In this document: piece after piece, positions 18,682 to 26,540 of the stretch
Layout of the letters: the number at the start of each line of letters is the position of its first letter
Position numbering within the stretch: the stretch's first letter is position 1
Assembly: GCF_002954445.1 (NCBI RefSeq)
Contig: NZ_MQWA01000001.1
Span: 1,771,781 to 1,835,780, forward strand
From: Rubritalea profundi
Lineage (GTDB): Bacteria; Verrucomicrobiota; Verrucomicrobiia; Verrucomicrobiales; Akkermansiaceae
Reading direction: 5' to 3'
Length of the DNA: 64,000 nucleotides
The notes under the pieces: model-generated
Seen by the model: the letters and a program-made list of their open reading frames with translations, nothing else
Databases searched by the model: none
Told to the model about the DNA's origin: nothing
Position numbers and translations under genes: made by a program

Positions 18682-19434
18682 ATGAAATGGGTATTTGTTG
18701 ATTATGAAAATGTGAACTCATTGGATGCTCTAAAATTGAGCGATTACGAATGGGTGATTTTGTTTTGTGGACCGAAAGATAAGAAGGTCAATATCGATCT
18801 AGCGAGTATTGCTGTAGGTAAGGTGCCCAAAATAGAAATCGTCCGAATCGATAAGAGCGCTAAAGACAATCTCGATTTCCACCTAGCCTTGTATCTAGGG
18901 AGGTATCACGAGCTTGTGGACGAAAATGTAGAATTCGTGGTTTTTTCCAATGACACGGGGTTTGATGGAATCATAGGCCACATGAAAACACTCGGGCGAA
19001 AGTGTAAGAAGGTGAAGCAGGCTGCCCAACAGGCTAAGAAAGCGGCTAAAAAATCTGTGAAGAAGGCCGTCAAAGCGGCAACGAAAAAAACGACAACAAA
19101 GAAGGCATCTAAAAAAGCGGTGAAGAAAGCGACGTCAAAAGAGGTAGATAAAAAAGTAACGGAGAAAACCAATGAAGGAGGAGAGATCCAAATCAAAGGA
19201 AATGCCCAAAATTTGATGGAGGCTCGGATTTCTGCTTTGAAGGCTTTCAAGAAATCTCCAGAAAAAAATTGGCCAACGAAAGAAAGCTCACTTTTACATT
19301 GGTTGGAAAGTAGCTTAGCGATTGATGCTGAACTAGCCAGCTTGCTGATGGATAGCATGAAGCGATTGAAGTATTTTTCAGTGGCCGATAATAAAATAGT
19401 TTATTCTATGGACCTTAGCAAAGTGGAAGATTGA
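18682..19434 (+). CDS. PIN-like/NYN domain protein with a histone H1-like Lys/Ala linker
   Basis: Residues 1-110 form a PIN-like nuclease fold: acidic residues in WVFVDYENVN at the N-terminus, KSAKDNLDFHLALYLGRY in the middle, and VFSNDTGFDGIIGHMKTLG near residue 95, matching the usual acidic cluster. Residues 111-165 are almost entirely Lys, Ala, Thr and Ser (AAKKSVKKAVKAATKKTTTK), like the tails of bacterial histone H1-like proteins, and should bind nucleic acid. Residues 180-250 form a small helical domain (KNWPTKESSLLHWLESSL). An RNA-targeting nuclease is the likely role. It stands alone. Confidence 0.75.
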   Translation: MKWVFVDYENVNSLDALKLSDYEWVILFCGPKDKKVNIDLASIAVGKVPKIEIVRIDKSAKDNLDFHLALYLGRYHELVDENVEFVVFSNDTGFDGIIGHMKTLGRKCKKVKQAAQQAKKAAKKSVKKAVKAATKKTTTKKASKKAVKKATSKEVDKKVTEKTNEGGEIQIKGNAQNLMEARISALKAFKKSPEKNWPTKESSLLHWLESSLAIDAELASLLMDSMKRLKYFSVADNKIVYSMDLSKVED

Positions 19435-19566
19435 AGCATTGAGCATATTTAAAAAATAAATTAAGTTAGATGAAAAAGATTGAAACTTAGTCACGTATGA
19501 CTATAAGTAGATTACCTCTCCCGAGAGGGTAGTTAAACAGGTTCAACGACCTACAAAAGTCATTCA

Positions 19567-20288
19567 ATGACCGCGATCGAATACATTGGCCCGATCCCCC
19601 AAAAAAAGAAACGCAAACCGGTACTAGGCGGTTGGGTTATTCTACTTATGTCTGGGCTATTTGTGTCTTACTTCGCTTGGCCGACCTTTGCGGACTACGT
19701 GAAGACCCAGCAAGATGTCGCAACAGTTGATAAGGCGAGCTTGGCGATTGATTATTTGATTGAGAGCGAGAATTTTGGTGAACGCTTGGCTGGAGCAGCA
19801 TTGAAGCGAACACAAACTCCGAGTGTTTACGATGGCTCGTATTATTCGATTGCCTACCCAATGGGCGATGTGCCCGAGGGCAAAGGAGTGGGGCTGATGT
19901 GCTAGTCCGCAGCTACCGAGCAGTAGGTATCGACCTGCAGCAGCAAGTGCACGAAGATATACGCGATAACTTCCGACTCTACCCGCAGCTCTGGGGGCAG
20001 AAACAACCAGATACAAACATTGATCACCGTAGGGTTCCTAACCTACAGCGCTTTCTAGTACGCAATGGGCTGGAGATTCCAGCATCTCGAGTGCCTTCAG
20101 ATTATAGCTTTGGTGACATTGTGGCTTGGCGTTTACCTGATGGTGAGACCCACATCGCGGTGGTTGTGCCCGGACCTGGATCTCGACGTGATGAGCGCTG
20201 GGTCGTGCATAAGCAAGGGGACGGCACCAAATGGGAAAATACATTATTAGACCACGATATAGTAGGCCATTATCGCTACGGCAAGTAA
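19567..20288 (+). pseudogene. DUF1287 (YiiX/NlpC-like) membrane-anchored protein, frameshifted
   Basis: The first frame (112 aa, ATG 19567) has a membrane anchor (GWVILLMSGLFVSYFAW) and the start of a DUF1287 domain (YDGSYYSIAYPMGDVPEG) and then stops. The second frame (from 19899) continues the domain: VLVRSYRAVGIDLQQQVHED, NIDHRRVPNLQRF, GDIVAWRLPDGETHIAVV. Inserting one G into the GGGG run at about 19889-19892 would join them as KGVG-ADVLVRSYRAVG, as in intact family members. DUF1287 proteins are cysteine-peptidase-like envelope proteins, but the usual Cys (family GVCTDVV) appears as Gly-Ala here, so even the repaired gene may be inactive. Confidence 0.8.
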
Positions 20289-20465
20289 CTCAGGCTTAGC
20301 TTCTCACCCTAACAATTGATTGGGATGATTGGACTAAATTAATCAAGCTGTAGTAGAAGAGATTTCGATAGTTGGACTGCTTGCAATTATCGATAAACCG
20401 CTATAGGTATCCCCGCGGGCCGTGTAAGCGTCTCAGAATTCACCACAAACAATTTTTTTAGACAC

Positions 20466-21428
20466 ATGGAAGGTATCGCAATTATGACATCCGGCGGAGA
20501 TGCCGCCGGAATGAACCCTGCAGTAAAAAGTGCCGTGGATTACGCACGTAAAAAAGGCCTCACGCCATTTCTTATTCGCAACGGCCTTCGTGGTATGATC
20601 GATGGAGATATTGCACAAGCAAAGCGAGAGGATGTCTCGGGCATCCTCCACCGTGGAGGCACAGTACTACGTTCTTCACGATCCAAGCGATTTTTTGAAT
20701 ACGAGCACCGTAAGACAGCGTATGAAAACCTCCAAAAACACGGCATCAACAAGCTGATCGTCATCGGTGGCGACGGCTCATTTGCCGCTCTCAACCAATT
20801 TTATGCTGACTTCGGCGTGCCATTTGCAGGTATCCCAGCAACCATCGACAACGACATTCCGGGCACTGATTATTGTCTCGGTGTCGATACAGCCCTGAAC
20901 ATGATCCGCGATAGTATCGACTCTATCCGTGACACGGCTACTTCCTTTAGCCGAGCGTTCGTGATCGAAACCATGGGTCGCCATTGTGGTTATCTCGCTA
21001 TGGTCAGTGCGCTTTCTAGCGGAGCCGAGATCTGTATCGTTCCAGAGCTAGAGTACGACCTCGACGCCATGGGCGAGCGCCTCCGCAAGGATGTGAAAGA
21101 TGGCCGTGGCTACATCTTAGCTATCGTAGCTGAAGGCACCAACATGGCTGAGTACCTGACACGTTGGATCAAAGTGAACCTCAACATGGACGCTCGACTT
21201 ACCGTCCTCGGACACGTCCAGCGTGGTGGTTCGCCAACAGTGCGTGACCGTATCATGGCTTACAAGTTTGCCGTGAGTGCTGTGGACTCACTCATAGCAG
21301 GTAACACCAACAAGATCATGATCTACAAGGATGGAACCATGGGCTCTGTGGATATTGAGACAGTGAATAGCACCAAGGTGGAACTCAATAAAGATATCCT
21401 GCAGCTTTGTGAGCACCTCAGCAAGTAA
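20466..21428 (+). CDS. pfkA: ATP-dependent 6-phosphofructokinase
   Basis: Glycolytic kinase converting fructose 6-phosphate to the 1,6-bisphosphate. The 320-residue length equals bacterial ATP-PFK. The N-terminal loop is TSGGDAAGMNPAV, the nucleotide site is VIGGDGSFAALN with Gly after GGD (favouring ATP rather than PPi), and the catalytic loop is GIPATIDNDIPGTDYCLGVDTA. The effector-site region includes VLGHVQRGGSP. A strong terminator follows. The 177-bp gap upstream should hold its promoter. Confidence 0.97.
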   Translation: MEGIAIMTSGGDAAGMNPAVKSAVDYARKKGLTPFLIRNGLRGMIDGDIAQAKREDVSGILHRGGTVLRSSRSKRFFEYEHRKTAYENLQKHGINKLIVIGGDGSFAALNQFYADFGVPFAGIPATIDNDIPGTDYCLGVDTALNMIRDSIDSIRDTATSFSRAFVIETMGRHCGYLAMVSALSSGAEICIVPELEYDLDAMGERLRKDVKDGRGYILAIVAEGTNMAEYLTRWIKVNLNMDARLTVLGHVQRGGSPTVRDRIMAYKFAVSAVDSLIAGNTNKIMIYKDGTMGSVDIETVNSTKVELNKDILQLCEHLSK

Positions 21429-21448
21429 GCTGCGGGCTTAAAAATTCT

Positions 21449-21480
21449 AAAGCCAACGCAGTCCATGCGTTGGCTTTTTT
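21449..21480 (+). terminator. Intrinsic terminator of pfkA
   Basis: AAAGCCAACGCA - GTCCA - TGCGTTGGCTTTTTT: a 12-bp stem with a 5-nt loop and a T-run, 20 bp after the stop. Confidence 0.9.
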
Positions 21481-21574
21481 GCACTAGCCATTGGAGTAGT
21501 TCTGATTCTTTGCTCCGGAATCAGACGAGTAAAGTAATCTGTCTAATTTACGGTCAAAAACCACCTACTTTGGT

Positions 21575-22603
21575 TTACTCGTCTTCTGGGCCGCGCAGTT
21601 CATGAGATTTGTCGATGATGAGGTTCCTGAGGTGGAACACGTGGACGCGGAGGTCTTCGAATTTATCGTCTTCCATGGTCAAGGTGTTACAGGCTGCGAC
21701 GGCGCTATTACACGCCTCGAGCGCGCGTTTGAGTACCGCGACGATGTAGCCATCTTCAAGTTCTAGTGGTTTCTCGGGCCAGGTTTCATCGAGGGTATCG
21801 AAAATATAGGCGGTCGAGAGTGCTAGTTCGCTCCTTGGGCCTTGATCAAGCATAGCGTCGCCTAGTAGATCGAGCGCTTGGGACTGAACTAGAATGGCAT
21901 GTTGGACGACGGGTTCACGTCCATTGAGACTGACCTCTTCGATCTCATAGTCGTCCGCATCAATTTCTGGGCGAGGCCCTTCACCGAGGAACCAGGCTGC
22001 CTCTTCAAGGGTGTCGCGCACTCTGAGGCGCTTTTCCCATTCAAATTCGTCGACTTCGCCTTCGATTTCTTTGACCTCTGACTGGGCTTCCGAGGCGGTG
22101 AGCATGAGTTCCATAAAGTGCTCCATGGCCATGGCATTGTCGCGCCGCTGCTTTTTTTCACCGGCCTGATCGAGCTCCCATTGGTGGGTCGAAATACGCA
22201 CGTCGTATCCAGTGGTTTCGAGCATGACTCGACCATTGACTAAGCTGAACCACTCGAGACTGAGGGCATTTTTCCAGCCGAATGAGATGTCTTTTTCTTC
22301 GAGACCAAATTCCTCAATTTCTTCTGGGGTGATGAGTGGAATTTTGATTTTTTTGGAAGCTGTCATATCACCGATCACTCCGCGTTGGAGGTTGTGAAGT
22401 TGATCGATGAGTTCCTCTTGTAGTTCTGGGTGCGGATTGGTGAAATCGATCCGCGTGCCGGCCAAATCTCGCCAACAATTTCCTCGGAGCAGGATCTTCA
22501 CAGGTCGCTCCATCCCCTTGATTTCAAGGCCGCCTCGAGTAATACCGGGTGTGGTATTGTCAATCCAGCCCTTCACTATCGCCTTATCAATACGGAATGC
22601 CAT
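21575..22603 (-). CDS. Conserved hypothetical protein, 342 aa, acidic
   Basis: No family was recognised. The protein is cytoplasmic by appearance (no signal or membrane segment). An N-terminal domain to about residue 140 is rich in beta strands (VKGWIDNTTPGITRGGLEIK). A very acidic linker (EVKEIEGEVDEFEWEKR) precedes a helical C-terminal half (LDLLGDAMLDQG, LKRALEACNSAVAACNTL). It diverges from rseP with 106 bp between the starts. Its full open frame and normal codon use argue for a real gene. Confidence 0.75.
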   Translation of the reverse strand: MAFRIDKAIVKGWIDNTTPGITRGGLEIKGMERPVKILLRGNCWRDLAGTRIDFTNPHPELQEELIDQLHNLQRGVIGDMTASKKIKIPLITPEEIEEFGLEEKDISFGWKNALSLEWFSLVNGRVMLETTGYDVRISTHQWELDQAGEKKQRRDNAMAMEHFMELMLTASEAQSEVKEIEGEVDEFEWEKRLRVRDTLEEAAWFLGEGPRPEIDADDYEIEEVSLNGREPVVQHAILVQSQALDLLGDAMLDQGPRSELALSTAYIFDTLDETWPEKPLELEDGYIVAVLKRALEACNSAVAACNTLTMEDDKFEDLRVHVFHLRNLIIDKSHELRGPEDE

Positions 22604-22709
22604 ACTTACATGATGGCTTAAATATCTGGTGAGTCAATAGGTCGATGAAGGAAATTGAGGTATCCTCTTGTCATTGGCACTTTTAGGCGTAGATTCTCCA
22701 TCAATATTT

Positions 22710-24188
22710 ATGGAAACCTTTCTGACAATCCTTAAGAACATCGGAATCATTCTCGCTGTTGTTTTCAGCTTCAATGTTATCATCTTCGTCCACGAACTCG
22801 GGCACTTCATGGCCGCACGCTGGCGTGGGCTTGAAGTCGAGCGTTTCCAGATCTGGTTCGGTAAGCCAATCTGGAAAAAAACCATCAATGGCGTTCAATA
22901 CGGATTGGGGTCAATCCCCGCTGGTGGATTCGTTGCTCTACCACAAATGGCACCGATGGAGTCGATCGAAGGTGGCAACAGCGACCGAAAGAATCCGCTG
23001 CCACCGATCTCACCATTGGATAAAATCATCGTCGCCTTTGCCGGGCCACTGTTCAGCTTCTTACTCGCTATCGCTGCTGCTGTGGTCATCTGGCAAGTGG
23101 GCAAGCCAAAGGACATGCTAGAAACCCAGACAGTCGGCTACGTCGCAGCAGAGATGCCTGCTGCCAAGGCCGGTCTCAAAGAGGGTGATAAAATTATCAA
23201 GATCAATGGCGAGGAAGTGAAAGGCTTCGGCGGGAGCCTTGACTCGATTGCTGAGCGAATCGTTTTTAGTACCGGAGAACAAATTACTCTCACGATCGAA
23301 CGACCAGGAGTCGGCGAGATGGAGATTGTGACTGGATATTATGTGGAACAGGCGAGCAACTTCACCAAGCGTGATGGTGTGCGTCAGATCGGTATTGGGC
23401 CCATTTCAGATGTCATCGTAGGAAGTCTATTTAAAGGCGGGCCAGCGGAGTTCAGCGGCTTTGAGGTCGAAGATAAGGTGCTCAGTATTGAAGGTCAGAA
23501 GATTTGGAGTAGCAGTCAGTTTTCCAGCATCCTGCAGGAGAACCCAAACAAGCTCCTCAATGTATCAGTGCTAAGAGACGGCAAAGAACTCACTCTTCAA
23601 ACGATGGCTTTGCTGCCGTCCAATGACTATAAACTTGATCCTGAAAAAGACGCATTACCAATGATTGGCATGGGCTTCAAGGGATCAATGAAGAAGACTG
23701 AATTGATTTACCCTGGCCCATGGGAGCAAATCACAGCGACCAGCCGGATGATGGCGGTGACGATTGGGGCTTTGACCTCGAGCGACTCTAGCATCGGCGT
23801 ACAGCATCTCTCAGGTCCAGTAGGCATTGGTAAAGTAAAATACCACATCTTTCATGGTGAGTACCCATTCCGCCACATGCTCTACTTTTGGGTGCTGTTC
23901 AATGTAAACTTAGCGATCTTCAATTTGCTACCTTTCCCAGTGCTTGATGGTGGTCACATCACCATGGCGACAATGGAATGGATCCGCAAAAAGCCACTCA
24001 ACACCAAGGTGCTCGAAGTAGTCCAATCAACCTTCGTCGCGCTCCTGCTTACGATGTTTGTCTACGTCACCATGAAGGATAGTTTCACCAGCTTTGTCAG
24101 ATCTGCACCTGAACGTGAAGAAGACTCGCCCAAGCTTCCTGAGTGGTCGAAAGAGGACCTCGAAAAAGCACTCAAGCCGAGCGCTTAA
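22710..24188 (+). CDS. rseP: Site-2 metalloprotease RseP (M50)
   Basis: Intramembrane zinc protease that cuts anti-sigma factors and other membrane proteins. The first membrane helix carries HELGH (FVHELGHFMAARWRG) about 25 residues from the ATG at 22710, the periplasmic part contains two PDZ-like regions (AAKAGLKEGDKIIKINGEEV; EVEDKVLSIEGQKIW), and the last helices carry the second zinc motif NLLPFPVLDGGH. An earlier TTG at 22668 would add 14 residues and is not favoured. An ECF sigma factor and an anti-sigma-like membrane protein lie 0.7-1.2 kb downstream, but no direct link is shown. Confidence 0.95.
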   Translation: METFLTILKNIGIILAVVFSFNVIIFVHELGHFMAARWRGLEVERFQIWFGKPIWKKTINGVQYGLGSIPAGGFVALPQMAPMESIEGGNSDRKNPLPPISPLDKIIVAFAGPLFSFLLAIAAAVVIWQVGKPKDMLETQTVGYVAAEMPAAKAGLKEGDKIIKINGEEVKGFGGSLDSIAERIVFSTGEQITLTIERPGVGEMEIVTGYYVEQASNFTKRDGVRQIGIGPISDVIVGSLFKGGPAEFSGFEVEDKVLSIEGQKIWSSSQFSSILQENPNKLLNVSVLRDGKELTLQTMALLPSNDYKLDPEKDALPMIGMGFKGSMKKTELIYPGPWEQITATSRMMAVTIGALTSSDSSIGVQHLSGPVGIGKVKYHIFHGEYPFRHMLYFWVLFNVNLAIFNLLPFPVLDGGHITMATMEWIRKKPLNTKVLEVVQSTFVALLLTMFVYVTMKDSFTSFVRSAPEREEDSPKLPEWSKEDLEKALKPSA

Positions 24189-24206
24189 AACTGTGTGAGG
24201 TCAGCA

Positions 24207-24716
24207 CTAAGACTTAGACTGCGCTAATTCTAGGTGATGCTTGGCGGCGCGGCCGCTGATGGATTCGTGTTCTAGTAACTCTTTGGCAATCGCTTTGACT
24301 GCCGCCCATGTGCCTTTGCTGGAAAGCAGGTGCTGGGTTTTATCGAGCATTTTGTGAATCAACTTAGTCGCCTGTCTAGCATTGCCAGCGCGCGACATCG
24401 CGAGCTTTTCGGTCATCCGTAGGTCTTGCGCTGCCCCTTGCAGGTTGTATTGACCAGAGATCCGGCCCTCCGCCGCCATGCCCGCGAGCAGGATCAGCAT
24501 CTCAGCCTCGAGCTTGTCTTGCACCTGCTTGCTGCGCCCTTTCTGGATCGTCACAGCCCCGAGCCTATTCTGCGAGGGAATGATGCTAACCTTCTGCACT
24601 GAACGCCCCATCAGCAGAGCCATGACGGCGTGGCCGGCTTCGTGGTAGGCTGTGAGTTCTTTGCGCATGGTGGGAATGGATAAAGCAAAGAGTGGTTTGG
24701 TTAAGGTGTCTACCAT
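24207..24716 (-). CDS. Stand-alone M41 (FtsH C-terminal) peptidase domain
   Basis: 169 residues corresponding only to the protease half of FtsH. The zinc motif HEAGH is intact (TAYHEAGHAVMALLMG), followed by the AAEGRISGQYNLQGAAQDL region that carries the third ligand region in FtsH. There is no AAA+ ATPase domain and no membrane helix. An internal ATG (24668) directly before KELTAYHEAGH is an alternative start. Without its own ATPase it either works on small or unfolded substrates or borrows an unfoldase. Confidence 0.85.
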   Translation of the reverse strand: MVDTLTKPLFALSIPTMRKELTAYHEAGHAVMALLMGRSVQKVSIIPSQNRLGAVTIQKGRSKQVQDKLEAEMLILLAGMAAEGRISGQYNLQGAAQDLRMTEKLAMSRAGNARQATKLIHKMLDKTQHLLSSKGTWAAVKAIAKELLEHESISGRAAKHHLELAQSKS

Positions 24717-24804
24717 TTTTGGTGGCGAAATATTCTATTGCTGAAAAAAGAACAAAAATGTTCTAAGGATATCCTCGTTGGTGTGTCGTACTTAATAGAA
24801 CGCG

Positions 24805-24846
24805 ATGTCACAAAACAATGACCCCCGTGCCAATACAGTTAGTTGA
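24805..24846 (+). CDS. Possible 13-codon leader ORF before the ECF sigma gene
   Basis: ATG 24805 begins MSQNNDPRANTVS and ends with TGA overlapping the sigma factor ATG (TGATG, 24844-24848). Such overlaps allow translational coupling. It is too short to prove; it may be accidental. Confidence 0.3.
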   Translation: MSQNNDPRANTVS

Positions 24847-25373
24847 TGGGAACTCCCGAACAAGCCGAAGCCTGCGCCCCGAAAGAGTCTATAGAAGGCT
24901 GCTTTCGCGATGAAGAGTCGCCGCTACTCCGCTATGCGTATTCTTTTGTACGCCGACGCGAGGTCGCCGAGGAGCTGGTGCAAGAGGCCTTCATGCGGGC
25001 CCACCAACATTGGAACGATGTCGAACAACCGAAAGCGTGGCTCTACCGAGCGGTGCGGAATCTAGCACTCAACCACCTGCGTAAACACAAACGCGAGTCG
25101 CTGAGCGAGGAGGAACCCCATCAGGAATCGCAAGTTCTACCAGACCAACAAACCCGCCGGTTAGAAGTGGCCGCTCAGTTGCGGGCCTTGATGGCCGAAA
25201 TGTCGGAGCCGGATCGTGAATTGATCCGGCTGAAGTATGAAGAAGATCAATCCTACGCAAACATCGCCGAGAAGCTGGGCATCGGCGTAGGGAATGTCGG
25301 CTACCGGCTCCACCACCTGCTCAAATCGCTCGGCGACGGGCTCAAGCGTGTGGGAGTAGATAGCGCAGAATAA
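24846..25373 (+). CDS. ECF RNA polymerase sigma factor
   Basis: 175-residue sigma-70 family protein with only regions 2 and 4. Region 2 is RDEESPLLRYAYSFVRRREV with the helix VAEELVQEAFMRAHQHWNDV and KAWLYRAVRNLALNHLRKH. Region 4 is LMAEMSEPDRELIRLKYEE followed by the helix-turn-helix ANIAEKLGIGVGNVGYRLHH. The gene is followed after 22 bp by a membrane protein with a short N-terminal domain that looks like an anti-sigma factor, as in many ECF operons, and then by very large envelope proteins that are its likely regulon. Confidence 0.93.
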   Translation: MGTPEQAEACAPKESIEGCFRDEESPLLRYAYSFVRRREVAEELVQEAFMRAHQHWNDVEQPKAWLYRAVRNLALNHLRKHKRESLSEEEPHQESQVLPDQQTRRLEVAAQLRALMAEMSEPDRELIRLKYEEDQSYANIAEKLGIGVGNVGYRLHHLLKSLGDGLKRVGVDSAE

Positions 25374-25395
25374 TTTTAGAAAGGAAACAACGACC

Positions 25396-26529
25396 ATGAA
25401 AGATGAAACAATAGGTGTGTGGCGCGACCCAGAGGTAGAAGTGCGCATTGTGGCCATGGTGTTAGGCGAAGCCAGTGACTTCGAAAAAGCCGAGCTCGAG
25501 CGGATGATCGCCGAGGACTCGGGCTTGAAACAATTTTACCTAGAGATGAGTGAACTCCATGGTGGTATTCACTCGGCGGTACAGAAAGATGATGACGCCG
25601 GCTGGAAACTCTCTACCGAGCGCCGCAATAGCGTGCTCGGAAAGCTCGGCCAGCCGACGGAGCTCGTGGTTCCTGCAGCAGCCCAGAAGGAATCTAACAC
25701 AAGCCGTTACCAATGGCGCAGCATCATGAGCATCGCCGCCTGCTTACTGATTACTTTGTTCATCATGGCTGTGATGTTCCCTGTGAGAATGATGAAGAAT
25801 GTTAAATCTCCACTCGAGATCATTACGTACAGTGCTGCTTATAAATCCGATGAGCAGAGTGAATTAGAAGGCGAGATAGAGATGGTAAAAAGGGTTCTCC
25901 CTAAAATAAAATACAAAGATGACCCATTTGCTTCTGATGGCGCGGTTTTTCCAAAAAATCCAGCGACACTGATCGACAAGTTAGAGGATAAAAAAGGTTT
26001 CATCAACCCTACGGAGTATGATGCGTTTGCTGAGGAGAGTGGCCCCGTCGTCACGGAGGAGAGGAGACGCGTAGTAGGGAAAAAGGCCAAGATGCCTAGT
26101 AAGAAGGCTGAGGCAAGTAATGGATTCTTCGCTGATGAAAAATCTGTTGATAGGCCAGAAATGGCTCAAGGAATAGAGCGCAAGCCGTCGGCTCCTAGCT
26201 CAAGCATGGCGAAGGCCGTTGGTTCTCGGTTCAGTAGCTCAACAGCGGTCCCAGTCCCAGATTTTGCAGTGGCAGAACCTTCTCTAGATTTTGGCAATGG
26301 AGACGATTTCGGAGGTGGCTGGGGCGACGGTGATGGTTCTGGTGGCGGAGGATTTGGAACCACTCATGGAGATACCTCTCCGAATGTGGCTAATATTATC
26401 TCTGTCGGCAAGCGCTCAGGCGATTATGCCATCGCAGGTGACAGCGGCTTGAAAAGTGCAGATCAAGAAAGTCGCCAGATTGTGATAGAAGGATCTGTCT
26501 ATGCCAAGAAGCTGCGGTCGACGAACTAA
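25396..26529 (+). CDS. Anti-sigma-like single-pass membrane protein (N-terminal part of a VWA protein?)
   Basis: 377 residues. Residues 1-60 resemble the cytoplasmic head of ECF-linked anti-sigma proteins (MVLGEASDFEKAELERMI). One membrane helix follows at about 112-132 (IMSIAACLLITLFIMAVMF), then a long low-complexity outer part with a Gly/Asp-rich run (DDFGGGWGDGDGSGGGGFG). The end coincides with a possible frameshift: the next gene begins 11 bp later at a TTG, and its frame stays open upstream through EAAVDELTFDA before that TTG. One missing base near 26505 would fuse the two into a membrane-anchored TPR/VWA protein, a common arrangement in Verrucomicrobia. Confidence 0.7.
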   Translation: MKDETIGVWRDPEVEVRIVAMVLGEASDFEKAELERMIAEDSGLKQFYLEMSELHGGIHSAVQKDDDAGWKLSTERRNSVLGKLGQPTELVVPAAAQKESNTSRYQWRSIMSIAACLLITLFIMAVMFPVRMMKNVKSPLEIITYSAAYKSDEQSELEGEIEMVKRVLPKIKYKDDPFASDGAVFPKNPATLIDKLEDKKGFINPTEYDAFAEESGPVVTEERRRVVGKKAKMPSKKAEASNGFFADEKSVDRPEMAQGIERKPSAPSSSMAKAVGSRFSSSTAVPVPDFAVAEPSLDFGNGDDFGGGWGDGDGSGGGGFGTTHGDTSPNVANIISVGKRSGDYAIAGDSGLKSADQESRQIVIEGSVYAKKLRSTN

Positions 26530-26540
26530 CCTTTGACGCC

